Program-made: the position numbers and the translations under genes
In this document: in pieces, positions 9,372 to 17,524 of the stretch
Layout: every line of letters begins with the position of its first letter
How positions within the stretch are numbered: the stretch's first letter is position 1
Origin: an uncultured Lachnospiraceae bacterium
GTDB lineage: Bacteria; Bacillota; Clostridia; Lachnospirales; Lachnospiraceae
Length of the DNA: 64,000 nucleotides
Assembly (NCBI GenBank): GCA_949472775.1
Contig: CASWVG010000002.1
Coordinates: forward strand, 80,051-144,050
Direction: 5' to 3'
Notes under the pieces: model-generated
What the model saw: the letters and a program-made list of their open reading frames with translations, nothing else
Told to the model about the DNA's origin: nothing
Databases searched by the model: none

Positions 9372-10433
9372 ATGCGGAAAGGGTATAGACTTCTGATCGC
9401 CGGGTTGATTCTTGGGTTATGTTTATGCGGTATGGCTCTGGATGTACATGCCACCAACAGAAGCGAGTGTCTGGATTCGATGAACGCTGGAGTGGCACAG
9501 ATTGTAGATCCGACGGGAAAAGCTGCGAACGAGGATGCACTCCGGGAACTGACAGAAGTGTCAGAAGCAAACGGCGCGGAGCGGGAGACAGATCTGGTGA
9601 TGGCTAACGTACAGGTGGCGATGAACGTGCGCGCGGAGGCTGACGGGGAATCTGAAAAGGTTGGTCTCCTGTATAAGGATTGCGGCGGCAGAATATTGGA
9701 GAGAAAAGACGGCTGGACAAGACTCCGCAGCGGGGATCTTGTGGGCTGGGCGAGCGACGAGTATCTGCTTTTTGGCGAGGATGCGGAGCTGCTGGCGAAT
9801 GATGTGGGAAACCTCATCGTGCAGATTGAGACGGATACGCTCTGCGTGAGGAAAGATCCCGAGGCGGAAGCGGAGGCGGTCGGCTTTATTCCACGCGACG
9901 AGGAGCTTGAGATCATCGAGGTGCTGGATGAAGACTGGATCAGCGTGGATTACGAGGGCGAAACAGGCTACGTTTCGGCGGAGTATGTGGACATTGACTT
10001 CCATATTGACGAGGGCGAGACGCTGGTAGCCATTCAGAAGAGAGAAGAGGAAGAGCGTAAGGCGAAACTGACGGCAAACAGAGGTGCTGTGGTGGTGGGA
10101 GGAGACGACACCAGACTGCTGGCGGCATTGATTTACTGTGAGGCGGGAATCGAGACTTACAACGGAAAACTGGCGGTAGGTGCGGTGGTTATGAACCGTG
10201 TCAGAAGCGCGGCTTATCCGAATACAATATCGGGCGTTATTTTTGCATCGGGACAGTTTACGCCCGCACTCAACGGCAAAGTGGCAAGAGTTTACGGCGG
10301 CGATATTCCGGAAAGCTGCTGGGAGGCGGCAAGGGCTGCGATCAACGGGGAGACAAACGTGGGCGATGCGACGCATTTCCGCCGCGCCGGCAACCACGAG
10401 GGCCTGCTCATCGACAGGCAGGTATTCTGGTAA
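9372..10433 (+). CDS. Secreted cell-wall hydrolase, two SH3 domains plus SleB-type catalytic domain
   Basis: Predicted exported peptidoglycan hydrolase of about 353 residues. A signal peptide (MRKGYRLLIAGLILG to DVHA) is followed by two bacterial SH3 repeats at about 76-135 (MNVRAEADGESEKVG) and 147-210 (LCVRKDPEAEAEAVG), then a charged linker. The C-terminal domain, about 246-353, is of the Hydrolase_2/SleB family: LAALIYCEAG with the putative catalytic glutamate at about 257, KLAVGAVVMNRV, FTPALNG and GDATHFRR. GGAGGG lies six bases before the ATG at 9372. An earlier in-frame ATG at 9348 has no ribosome binding site. SleB proteins act in spore cortex lysis, but SH3 domains instead of a SleB peptidoglycan-binding domain suggest vegetative wall remodelling is equally likely. 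Confidence 0.9.
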   Translation: MRKGYRLLIAGLILGLCLCGMALDVHATNRSECLDSMNAGVAQIVDPTGKAANEDALRELTEVSEANGAERETDLVMANVQVAMNVRAEADGESEKVGLLYKDCGGRILERKDGWTRLRSGDLVGWASDEYLLFGEDAELLANDVGNLIVQIETDTLCVRKDPEAEAEAVGFIPRDEELEIIEVLDEDWISVDYEGETGYVSAEYVDIDFHIDEGETLVAIQKREEEERKAKLTANRGAVVVGGDDTRLLAALIYCEAGIETYNGKLAVGAVVMNRVRSAAYPNTISGVIFASGQFTPALNGKVARVYGGDIPESCWEAARAAINGETNVGDATHFRRAGNHEGLLIDRQVFW

Positions 10434-10511
10434 CAATGTAAGATGCAGTGGAGAGAAGCGAAGATGCGATTTTGTAAATGAGAGTGACCGGAACGAAAGA
10501 AGTGTTAGTCC

Positions 10512-10540
10512 TTGCCACATTGGGAATAATATGAGATAAT
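10512..10540 (+). promoter_or_regulatory. Predicted promoter of nfeD
   Basis: TTGCCA at 10512-10517 and GATAAT at 10535-10540 with a 17-bp spacer. Transcription would start just before the structured leader at 10548. Confidence 0.45.
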
Positions 10541-10547
10541 GTAATGA

Positions 10548-10594
10548 GCAAACGTCCGATGTAATCGGACAGAAAGCGCGAAGTGCGTGTTTGC
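10548..10594 (+). promoter_or_regulatory. Structured leader (three-way junction) before nfeD
   Basis: Outer stem GCAAAC (10548-10553) with GTTTGC (10589-10594) encloses two hairpins. The first is GTCCGAT/ATCGGAC with a GTA loop (10554-10570). The second is GCGC/GTGC with a GAA loop (10576-10586). It lies between the predicted promoter and the ribosome binding site. The pairing is read directly from the sequence. Its role is unknown and I do not recognise a named riboswitch class. Confidence 0.45.
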
Positions 10595-10623
10595 GAGTGC
10601 TACGTTGGCATCAAGGAGGGAAC

Positions 10624-11085
10624 ATGATGGAGATACAGGCGTTAAACATGACGGTGGTCTGGCTGGTCATCCTTGTGGCGTTGGTAGTGACAGAACTGCT
10701 GACGATGGGACTTACCACCGTCTGGTTCGCGGGTGGTGCGCTTGCAGCCACACTGGCTTCCTTGCTGCATCTGCCGGTTATTGTACAGATTATACTGTTT
10801 CTTGTGGTTTCTGCGCTGCTCTTGTATTTTACAAGACCGATTGCGGTGAAGTATTTTAACAAGGACCGGGTGCGCACGAACGCGGAAAGCCTTGTGGGGC
10901 GGCAGGCGATCGTAATTAGCGAAATAGATAATCTGCAGGGCATCGGGCAGGTGAATGTGGGCGGTATGGAATGGTCCGCGCGGACAAAGACGGACGGGGA
11001 GAAACTGCCTGTGGGAGCCGTGGTGATTGTGCTTGCCATCAACGGCGTGAAACTGATTGTAGAGGAAAAGAAAGAGATGCAGTGA
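10624..11085 (+). CDS. NfeD-like membrane protein
   Basis: About 153 residues, the short NfeD form. Two or three N-terminal membrane helices (VVWLVILVALVVTELLTMG, ALAATLASLLHLP and VIVQIILFLVVSALLLYF) are followed by a C-terminal OB-fold-like region beginning near ESLVGRQAIVISEID and ending IVLAINGVKLIVEEK. The AAGGAGGG at 10613-10620 selects the ATG at 10624 rather than the earlier GTG/TTG options. NfeD proteins are regularly encoded beside SPFH/stomatin-like proteins and are thought to work with them in membrane microdomains. The next gene is such a partner, so the two are likely an operon. Confidence 0.88.
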   Translation: MMEIQALNMTVVWLVILVALVVTELLTMGLTTVWFAGGALAATLASLLHLPVIVQIILFLVVSALLLYFTRPIAVKYFNKDRVRTNAESLVGRQAIVISEIDNLQGIGQVNVGGMEWSARTKTDGEKLPVGAVVIVLAINGVKLIVEEKKEMQ

Positions 11086-11144
11086 CTGCCGGTGAAGATA
11101 CCGGACAGTTATGAGATGTAAATGCTCTCGGAAATGGAGAAGAA

Positions 11145-12065
11145 ATGGGTGGACTTGTAGCGTTACTTGTTGTATTGGTACTGATCGTGCTGATTCTGGC
11201 ATCCTGTATCAAGATTGTGCCGCAGGCGCAGGCTTACGTGGTGGAGCGTCTGGGGGCGTATCAGCAGACATGGTCTGTGGGGCTGCATATCAAGGTTCCT
11301 TTTATTGATAAGGTGGCCAAGAGAGTTGTTCTGAAGGAGCAGGTGGTGGACTTCGCGCCCCAGCCTGTGATTACGAAAGATAATGTTACCATGCGGATCG
11401 ACACGGTGGTCTTCTTCCAGATCACGGATCCGAAGCTGTTTGCCTACGGCGTGGAAAATCCGATTATGGCGATTGAGAACCTGACGGCGACGACCCTTCG
11501 TAACATCATCGGTGAGATGGAACTCGACCAGACACTGACTTCCAGAGAAGTGATTAACACGAAGATGCGCGCTTCCCTCGATATCGCGACAGACCCCTGG
11601 GGTATCAAGGTGAACCGGGTGGAGCTTAAGAATATCATTCCGCCGGCGGCGATTCAGGACGCCATGGAGAAACAGATGAAGGCGGAGCGTGAGCGCCGTG
11701 AAGCAATTCTGCGTGCGGAAGGTGAGAAGAAATCTACCATTCTCGTAGCGGAAGGTCAGAAAGAATCCGCGATTCTGGAAGCGGAGGCGGAGAAGCAGTC
11801 CGCGATCCTGCGCGCGGAGGCACAGAAGGAGAAGATGATCCGCGAGGCGGAAGGTGAAGCGGAGGCGATTCTTAAGGTGCAGCAGGCGACTGCGGACGGT
11901 ATCCGTATGATCCGCGAGGCAGGCGCCGACGAGGCAGTCTTAAAGATCAAGAGTCTGGAGGCATTCGAGAAGGCGGCGGACGGTCAGGCGACAAAGATTA
12001 TCATTCCCTCGGAGATTCAGGGACTGGCGGGGCTTGCGGCATCCGCAAAGGAAGTATTCAGATAA
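11145..12065 (+). CDS. SPFH/stomatin-like (band 7) membrane protein
   Basis: 306 residues. One N-terminal membrane helix (LVALLVVLVLIVLILA) leads to a band-7/SPFH domain (IVPQAQAYVVERLGAY to RVELKNIIPPAAIQDAME, about residues 22-180). A long coiled coil rich in E, A, K and R follows (about 180-270: RREAILRAEGEKKS and related repeats). The C-terminus ends LAGLAASAKEVFR. This is the QmcA/PH1511-type slipin architecture. Such proteins oligomerise on the inner membrane face and scaffold or protect membrane complexes. It follows nfeD by about 60 bp and is preceded by GGAGAAG. Confidence 0.93.
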   Translation: MGGLVALLVVLVLIVLILASCIKIVPQAQAYVVERLGAYQQTWSVGLHIKVPFIDKVAKRVVLKEQVVDFAPQPVITKDNVTMRIDTVVFFQITDPKLFAYGVENPIMAIENLTATTLRNIIGEMELDQTLTSREVINTKMRASLDIATDPWGIKVNRVELKNIIPPAAIQDAMEKQMKAERERREAILRAEGEKKSTILVAEGQKESAILEAEAEKQSAILRAEAQKEKMIREAEGEAEAILKVQQATADGIRMIREAGADEAVLKIKSLEAFEKAADGQATKIIIPSEIQGLAGLAASAKEVFR

Positions 12066-12069
12066 CAGA

Positions 12070-12118
12070 GTGGGAAGCGCTAAGTTTCACTCGGAAGAAT
12101 GCCAAAAACGGCCATTCA
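12070..12118 (+). repeat. Dispersed two-hairpin intergenic repeat, copy 1
   Basis: Starts five bases after the SPFH stop. An AGTG/CACT stem encloses GGAAGCGCTAAGTTTC (12073-12088, identical to 54944-54959). A second part, GAATGCC...GGCCATTC, corresponds to the GAGAATGCC...GGCATTCTC hairpin of the other copies at 13222, 27131, 29874, 40949 and 54944. Confidence 0.6.
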
Positions 12119-12154
12119 CCGCACTGGTTGACTGGCTGGAGGGAAAGAATAACG

Positions 12155-12182
12155 ACAGGACGGTTCTGCGGACCCGTCCTGT
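12155..12182 (+). other. Stable hairpin between the SPFH gene and argF
   Basis: ACAGGACGG (12155-12163) pairs perfectly with CCGTCCTGT (12174-12182) around a 10-base loop. No T-run follows, so it may be a weak terminator or an RNA-stability element. No clear argF promoter was found in the remaining 50 bp. Confidence 0.45.
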
Positions 12183-12234
12183 TGAGGTTGTACGCGAATA
12201 AACAGTGACAGACACTACATAAGGAGGCAGTATC

Positions 12235-13227
12235 ATGGACTTGAAGGGACGCAATTTTTTAAAGCTTCTGGATTTTACGCCGGAGGAAATCTCATACATG
12301 CTGGATGTGGCGGCGGATCTGAAGGACAAGAAAAAGAAGGGAATCCCCGTGGACACGCTGCGGGGAAAAAATGTGGCGCTGATCTTTGAAAAGACAAGCA
12401 CAAGAACCCGCTGTGCCTTTGAGGTGGCGGCGCACGATCTTGGTATGGGAACGACCTATCTTGACCCGTCAGGCTCCCAGATTGGCAGGAAAGAGAGCGT
12501 TGCCGACACGGCACGGGTGCTGGGACGCATGTTTGAGGGCATCGAGTACCGCGGGTACGGGCAGGAGATTGTGGAAGAGCTGGCAAAATACGCGGGTGTG
12601 CCGGTCTGGAACGGTCTGACCAATGAGTTTCACCCGACCCAGATGCTGGCGGATCTTCTGACCATACGGGAGCATTTCGGGCGCGTGAAGGGCATTAAGC
12701 TGACTTATATGGGCGATGCCCGCTATAACATGGGCAATTCCCTTATGGTGGCCTGCGCCAAGATGGGCATGCATTTCACGGCATGCACAAGTAAAAAGTA
12801 TTTCCCGGAGGAAACGCTTGTGAAAACCTGCCGGGAGATTGCGGAAGAAAACGGCGGTTCCATCCGTCTGACGGAAGATGTGCCGGAGGGCGTGACGGGA
12901 GCGGATGTGGTTTACACGGATGTGTGGGTGTCTATGGGCGAGCCGGCGCAGATCTGGGAGGAGAGACTGCGCGATCTTGCGCCTTATCAGGTCAACGCGC
13001 AGGCGATGGCTCTTGCCGGAAAAGACGCGGTGTTCATGCACTGTCTGCCCGCGTTCCACGATCACGAAACGGGAATCGGTAAGGAGATCGGTGAAAAGTA
13101 CGGGATGGCGGAGCTGGAAGTGACAGACGAGGTGTTTGAGTCGGCGCAGTCCATTGTGTTCGATGAGGCGGAGAACAGAATGCACACCATCAAAGCGGTT
13201 ATGGCAGTGACACTTGGGTTAGCGTGA
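12235..13227 (+). CDS. argF: Ornithine carbamoyltransferase
   Basis: Condenses ornithine and carbamoyl phosphate to citrulline, either in arginine synthesis or in reverse in the arginine deiminase pathway. 330 residues. Carbamoyl-phosphate site STRTR at about 55-59, HPTQ at about 133-136, domain hinge [11 protein letters not shown], and the ornithine-site HCLP at about 269-272. The SMG near 242 is the ornithine-binding loop. AAGGAGG precedes the ATG. No other arginine gene is adjacent, so synthesis versus catabolism cannot be decided. The stop codon lies inside a copy of the dispersed intergenic repeat. Confidence 0.96.
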   Translation: MDLKGRNFLKLLDFTPEEISYMLDVAADLKDKKKKGIPVDTLRGKNVALIFEKTSTRTRCAFEVAAHDLGMGTTYLDPSGSQIGRKESVADTARVLGRMFEGIEYRGYGQEIVEELAKYAGVPVWNGLTNEFHPTQMLADLLTIREHFGRVKGIKLTYMGDARYNMGNSLMVACAKMGMHFTACTSKKYFPEETLVKTCREIAEENGGSIRLTEDVPEGVTGADVVYTDVWVSMGEPAQIWEERLRDLAPYQVNAQAMALAGKDAVFMHCLPAFHDHETGIGKEIGEKYGMAELEVTDEVFESAQSIVFDEAENRMHTIKAVMAVTLGLA

Positions 13228-13306
13228 AAATTCTAAAGCTCAGCGGCAATGGCTGCTTCGTGAAGTGTTTCACGCGGGAGAATGCCGAAAAACGGGCATT
13301 CTTCGG
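13222..13306 (+). repeat. Dispersed two-hairpin intergenic repeat, copy 2
   Basis: GCGTGAAA (13222-13229) pairs with TTTCACGC (13268-13275) and encloses an inner AGC...GCT hairpin. It is followed by GAGAATGCC...GGGCATTC. The first hairpin starts within the last codons of argF, so the argF stop codon is part of the element. Confidence 0.65.
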
Positions 13307-13374
13307 GACGTGCCTGCTTGTCCGCTGACTATGAGATTCCGCGGAGCGGAGTCATGGGGGTAAGAGATAAATCC

Positions 13375-14382
13375 ATGAAGACAGACAGATCCGATATTTT
13401 AACATGTCTGCGGAGCAGTGAGGACTATGTGTCGGGGCAGCAGCTCTGCGACCGCCTTGGCGTTTCCCGCACGGCGGTCTGGAAGGTGATTAAACAGTTG
13501 AAAGAGGAAGGTTACCGGATCGAGTCGGTGCCAAGCCGCGGCTATCGGCTGGTGGAGAGCCCTGCGGACGCCTATTCGGAGAGTGAGATTGCCAGCAGGC
13601 TCCGCACGAAATGGGCAGGACAGCGGCTTATCTTTTTTGAGTCCACCGGTTCCACAAATCCCGATGCCAAACGCTTTGCGGAGGAAGGGGCGCCGCGGGG
13701 CACGACGGTGGTTGCAGACAGGCAGACCGCGGGCAGAGGGCGCAGAGGCAGATCATGGGAGTCGCCTGCGGGGCGGTCCATCTATTTTACGATTATTGTC
13801 CGCCCGGCGTTTATCCCGGATAAGGCATCTATGATCACGCTTGTTATGGCACTTTCCGTGGCGGAGGCGATCCATGAAGTGACGGGACTTCCCACGGGCA
13901 TCAAATGGCCGAATGACATTGTGGTGAACGGGAAAAAGGTGGTCGGGATTCTCACAGAGATGAGCATGACGCCGGAGATGAACGAGATTCAGTTTCTGGT
14001 AGCAGGTGTGGGTGTCAACGTGAATCAGGAGAGCGCGGAGGAATTCCCGGAGGAACTGCGGGGGGCGGCGACTTCCCTTAAAATAGAGTCCGGGCGGCAT
14101 TTTGACCGGGCCGCTCTTCTGGCAGAGATTCTGGCGCGGTTTGAGCAGGATTACGAGACGTTTGAGCGCACGCTGACGCTTTCCGAATTAAAGGAGCGCT
14201 ATGAGTCGCGTCTGGCCGGCAGAAACGCCGTTGTGCGCATCCTGGATCCGGCTGGGGAGTACACCGGGATTTCGCGGGGGATTACCGAGACGGGAGAGCT
14301 GATTGTGGAGAAGGAGACAGGGGAGACCGTTCTTATATATGCCGGGGAAGTTTCGGTTCGCGGGCTGTACGGTTATGTCTGA
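13375..14382 (+). CDS. birA: Bifunctional biotin protein ligase / biotin repressor
   Basis: About 335 residues. An N-terminal winged helix (about 1-65: GQQLCDRLGVSRTAVWKVIKQL then SRGYRL) is followed by the ligase domain with the biotinyl-adenylate loop GRGRRGRSW, the KWPNDIVVNGKKVVGIL core and a C-terminal SH3-like cap. It activates biotin to biotinyl-AMP and transfers it to carboxylase or decarboxylase carrier domains. The winged helix predicts biotin-responsive repression. The frame extends upstream to 13282. ATG codons at 13354 and 13375 are both possible, and 13375 matches the usual N-terminus. It is separated from argF by the dispersed repeat. Confidence 0.93.
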   Translation: MKTDRSDILTCLRSSEDYVSGQQLCDRLGVSRTAVWKVIKQLKEEGYRIESVPSRGYRLVESPADAYSESEIASRLRTKWAGQRLIFFESTGSTNPDAKRFAEEGAPRGTTVVADRQTAGRGRRGRSWESPAGRSIYFTIIVRPAFIPDKASMITLVMALSVAEAIHEVTGLPTGIKWPNDIVVNGKKVVGILTEMSMTPEMNEIQFLVAGVGVNVNQESAEEFPEELRGAATSLKIESGRHFDRAALLAEILARFEQDYETFERTLTLSELKERYESRLAGRNAVVRILDPAGEYTGISRGITETGELIVEKETGETVLIYAGEVSVRGLYGYV

Positions 14383-14491
14383 TAGAAATGCGAATAAATG
14401 ACATGTGTGTCGGTAAAAACCTTTGAGATAAGGAGAGCGGCAGCATGTGAGCCGGATGGTGTCAGAATGGCAGCGGTGGAAGGAAACGCTT

Positions 14492-14833
14492 ATGGAAGAT
14501 AAGAGAATCGTGCTCTGCGGCGCAAACGCCTATGAGCAGAAATACTATTTTAACGGGAAATTTGATAAGATTCCGCAGTCGATCAAGGATGAACTGCATA
14601 TCATCTGCGTACTTTTCACGGAGGAAGTGGGTGGCATTTTTACGATTGTTTTTGAGGAGGATGGCAGCATCTCCCTGGAGACGGACGCGGAGGAGGACGA
14701 TCTGCTATATGACGACATCAGCAGCGGCCTTCTGGTGGGCGAAATCCGCAGGAACAGGCAGGAAATGCTGGAAGCTTTGCAACTGTACTACCGGGTGTTT
14801 ATCCTGCATGAGGATATACAGACCGAGGACTGA
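14492..14833 (+). CDS. Conserved small cytosolic protein, function unknown (possibly DUF6145)
   Basis: About 113 residues, acidic and soluble, with no membrane segment or signal. It begins MEDKRIVLCGANAYEQKYYF and has a central SIKDELHIICVLFTEEVGGIFTI followed by an acidic stretch (TDAEEDDLLYDD). The start at 14492 is chosen because GGAAGGA lies about ten bases upstream. A longer frame from 14447 lacks a site. I recall similar proteins as a Lachnospiraceae-wide uncharacterised family (DUF6145), but that is memory rather than a search. It sits between birA and the dihydrouridine synthase in the same direction. Confidence 0.7.
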   Translation: MEDKRIVLCGANAYEQKYYFNGKFDKIPQSIKDELHIICVLFTEEVGGIFTIVFEEDGSISLETDAEEDDLLYDDISSGLLVGEIRRNRQEMLEALQLYYRVFILHEDIQTED

Positions 14834-14909
14834 TTGTTAGAAAAGTAGTGGATTAACCGATTGCTGTAATCACAGTTTAGGGTTTGTGCGAAAGATTGGT
14901 GTGAATGAC

Positions 14910-15881
14910 ATGAGTCAATTACTGAAACCGCTTATGATTGGCAACGTTTCGTTGGAAAATAATCTGATACTGGCTCCCATGGCAGGCGTGACGGACCTGC
15001 CATTTCGTTTGCTGTGCAGCGAACAGGGGGCAGCACTTGCCGGGATGGAAATGGTGAGCGCCAAGGCGATCATGTACGGCAATAAAAATACGGAGGGACT
15101 GCTTGCGATTCACCCCCAGGAAGGACCGGTCTCCCTGCAGTTGTTCGGTTCAGACCCGAAAATCGTCAGCGAGATGGCGAAACGGATTGAGGAGCGGCCC
15201 TTTGCCATACTGGATATCAATATGGGCTGCCCCGTGCCGAAGATTGTGAACAACGGGGAGGGCTCAGCGCTGATGCGGGAGCCGAAGCTGGCGGGGGAGA
15301 TCATTGCCGCCACGGTAAAGGCAATAGAGAAGCCCGTCACAGTGAAAATCCGCAAAGGCTTTGACGCGGACCATGTCAATGCGGTGGAGTTTGCGAAGAT
15401 CGCGGAGGAAGCGGGAGCGGCAGCGGTGGCTGTGCACGGCAGAACGAGAGAACAGTTTTACAGCGGTGAGGCGGACTGGGAGATCATAGCGAAGGTGAAG
15501 GAGGCGGTCTCCATTCCCGTGATCGGAAACGGGGATGTGACGGACCCGGTCAGCGCGGAAAAACTGCTTGCGCAGACGGGGTGCGACGGCGTGATGATCG
15601 GCCGCGCCGCCAGAGGCAACCCGTGGCTTTTCGGGCAGATTGCCGCCTGGCTGAGAGACGGGCGGACGATGGCACCGCCGTCCATGGAAGAGAAAAAGAA
15701 GATGATTCTGCGCCACGCCGCGCTGCAGATGGAGATCAAGGGAGAGTATACCGGCGTCCGGGAAATGAGAAAACACCTGTCATGGTATACAGCCGGACTG
15801 CCCGGTTCTGCCCGGCTCAGAGGGGCTGTGAATCAGGCGGAGAGTTTTGACGGGATTGAGCGGTTAGTGGAATCCATGTGA
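14910..15881 (+). CDS. dusB: tRNA-dihydrouridine synthase (DusB type)
   Basis: FMN- and NADPH-dependent reduction of uridine in the tRNA D-loop. About 323 residues. The TIM barrel opens with APMAGVTDLPFR. NMGCPVPKIV holds the catalytic cysteine at about residue 107. VKIRKGFD, AVHGRTREQFYSGEADW, VIGNGDV and GVMIGRAARGNPW are FMN-phosphate and RNA-contact motifs of the Dus family. A helical C-terminal RNA-binding part follows (MRKHLSWYTAGLPG). No strong ribosome binding site is visible. GTG at 14886 is an alternative start, and ATG 14910 gives the conventional MSQLLKPLMIGN. In many Firmicutes dusB lies near greA and lysS, as here. Confidence 0.94.
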   Translation: MSQLLKPLMIGNVSLENNLILAPMAGVTDLPFRLLCSEQGAALAGMEMVSAKAIMYGNKNTEGLLAIHPQEGPVSLQLFGSDPKIVSEMAKRIEERPFAILDINMGCPVPKIVNNGEGSALMREPKLAGEIIAATVKAIEKPVTVKIRKGFDADHVNAVEFAKIAEEAGAAAVAVHGRTREQFYSGEADWEIIAKVKEAVSIPVIGNGDVTDPVSAEKLLAQTGCDGVMIGRAARGNPWLFGQIAAWLRDGRTMAPPSMEEKKKMILRHAALQMEIKGEYTGVREMRKHLSWYTAGLPGSARLRGAVNQAESFDGIERLVESM

Positions 15882-16039
15882 ATGCGGAACCGGTAAAATG
15901 CTTTCGTAAAATCTGCCTGCATGTCTGAAAGCCCGGAGACATATACTGTTTCAGAACGTAATGGGGATATGGCTTTTCACATTCACATAAAAAGTGTGAG
16001 AAGAATGTAGATTCCGCTGACTGGGGGCAGGTAGATATT

Positions 16040-16948
16040 ATGGAAACGGATTGCGTTGTCTATTTTCATCCCACTCAGGATATGAATAAAATGGCTGCCG
16101 CCAAGAGACACTGGTGGGAGGGTGTAACACTTCCGGGACAGATTTTACAGGCGGCGGAGACGGGCGGTTTCTTTGTGCCCGTGGACTGTCCGGTGCCGCC
16201 TTTCTACTATAAAAAGAAACCGTGGCCGGAAGAGACATTGGAGGAGGCGATGGAGACTGTGCTGCACAGCGCGCCGGGACTGGCTGACGCGTTTCTTCAT
16301 CCACAAATAATGACACTTATGTCAGAAAGGTGGAGGGCGCGCTGGGAGCCTCGAAAAGAGACGATAGAAAAGCTCGCTGTCGCTATGTTGGCGGCCTGTG
16401 CGTCTGACTGTCTGCGCCAAGAGGGAAGGGTGACCGTGCTGCTTGGAAGGCCGGGTGAAACCGACTGGCAGATGGAGATGACGAGAAGGCTTCTTACGCC
16501 TTATCTTACGAGAATCAACAGCCTGATCTTTTATTATGAGGAGATGGAGGGGACGGATATCTGGGAGGAGGTGGCGGAGGAGATGGAGGCTTACGGGTAT
16601 GAGTACGGCCTTGTGCCCGGCATGAAGCCATATCTCGTTTCAGAGGAAGGGCTTCGCTGTGGCAGGGAGAGGTGCGGCGGGGTGGTTCTGGATTATGCGG
16701 ATACACCCAGATTTCCCAGGGTGGAGCGGGAGGGACAGACTGTCTATGCGGACCTGCTTTCCAGCCCGGAAAAGGAATGCGGCTGCGCCAGAAAAAACGG
16801 GCGGATTCTCTATATATCGCCAGTCAAATATCTTGACACTATAGTGAAAAATGGGTATTATAGAAAAATGTACGCGGAGGCAATGAGCAGTGTGCAGACA
16901 GCACGCGAGCAAGATGGAGCAAAGCGGAATCGAGATGCACTGCGTTAG
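16040..16948 (+). CDS. Hypothetical cytosolic protein
   Basis: 302 residues, no signal peptide or membrane helix, and no motif I can assign. It is rich in acidic and aromatic residues (YYEEMEGTDIWEEVAEEMEA) and has several cysteines, including a C-terminal CGCARKNG. A segment near 145-175 (VTVLLGRPGETDWQMEMTRRL) could be the edge of an alpha/beta fold. GGGGGCAGG precedes the ATG. It lies between the Dus gene and greA, about 30 bp before greA, so it may be cotranscribed with greA and lysS. The sequence looks like an ordinary host gene, not an acquired one. Confidence 0.6.
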   Translation: METDCVVYFHPTQDMNKMAAAKRHWWEGVTLPGQILQAAETGGFFVPVDCPVPPFYYKKKPWPEETLEEAMETVLHSAPGLADAFLHPQIMTLMSERWRARWEPRKETIEKLAVAMLAACASDCLRQEGRVTVLLGRPGETDWQMEMTRRLLTPYLTRINSLIFYYEEMEGTDIWEEVAEEMEAYGYEYGLVPGMKPYLVSEEGLRCGRERCGGVVLDYADTPRFPRVEREGQTVYADLLSSPEKECGCARKNGRILYISPVKYLDTIVKNGYYRKMYAEAMSSVQTAREQDGAKRNRDALR

Positions 16949-16978
16949 TAATATATTTAGAAAGGAAGAGTTTTTACC

Positions 16979-17461
16979 ATGCAGGAGAAAAAGAATATTT
17001 TAACGTATGAGGGCTTGCGCAAGTACGAGGATGAGCTACATGATCTGAAGGTCGTAAAGCGTAAGGAAGTGGCCCAGAAGATCAAGGAGGCCAGAGAGCA
17101 GGGCGACCTCTCCGAGAATGCCGAGTACGACGCAGCTAAGGACGAGCAGCGCGACATTGAGGCGAGGATTGAGGAGCTGGAGAAAATTCTGAAAAACGCC
17201 GAGGTTGTGGTGGAGGACGAGGTAGATCTCGACAAGATCAATATCGGCTGTCAGGTAAAAATACTGGACGTGGAGTTCAATGAGGAGCTGGAGTATAAGA
17301 TCGTCGGTTCCACCGAGGCGAACAGCTTAAAGGGAAAAATTTCCAACGAGTCTCCCGTGGGAAAGGCGTTAATCGGGAGCAAGGTCGGCGATACGGTTGA
17401 GGTGGAGACACAGGCCGGTGTCATCAAGTACAAAGTTTTGGAGATTCAGCGGTCGAACTGA
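16979..17461 (+). CDS. greA: Transcription elongation factor GreA
   Basis: Rescues backtracked RNA polymerase by stimulating transcript cleavage. 160 residues, the normal length. The N-terminal antiparallel coiled coil (about 1-80) carries the acidic tip sequence [15 protein letters not shown], whose D and E residues reach the polymerase active site. The C-terminal FKBP-like globular domain includes [44 protein letters not shown] precedes the ATG. It lies 63 bp before lysS, a common neighbour pair in Firmicutes. Confidence 0.96.
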   Translation: MQEKKNILTYEGLRKYEDELHDLKVVKRKEVAQKIKEAREQGDLSENAEYDAAKDEQRDIEARIEELEKILKNAEVVVEDEVDLDKINIGCQVKILDVEFNEELEYKIVGSTEANSLKGKISNESPVGKALIGSKVGDTVEVETQAGVIKYKVLEIQRSN

Positions 17462-17524
17462 GCACAGAGCGTGCGTCTTATCAGAAATTACAGTGTGGCA
17501 CATATATAGAGAAAGGACAGCATC

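Noticed and set aside
17462..17524. T-box riboswitch before lysS
   Set aside because: The gap is only 63 bp, with no specifier loop, no T-box sequence and no terminator.
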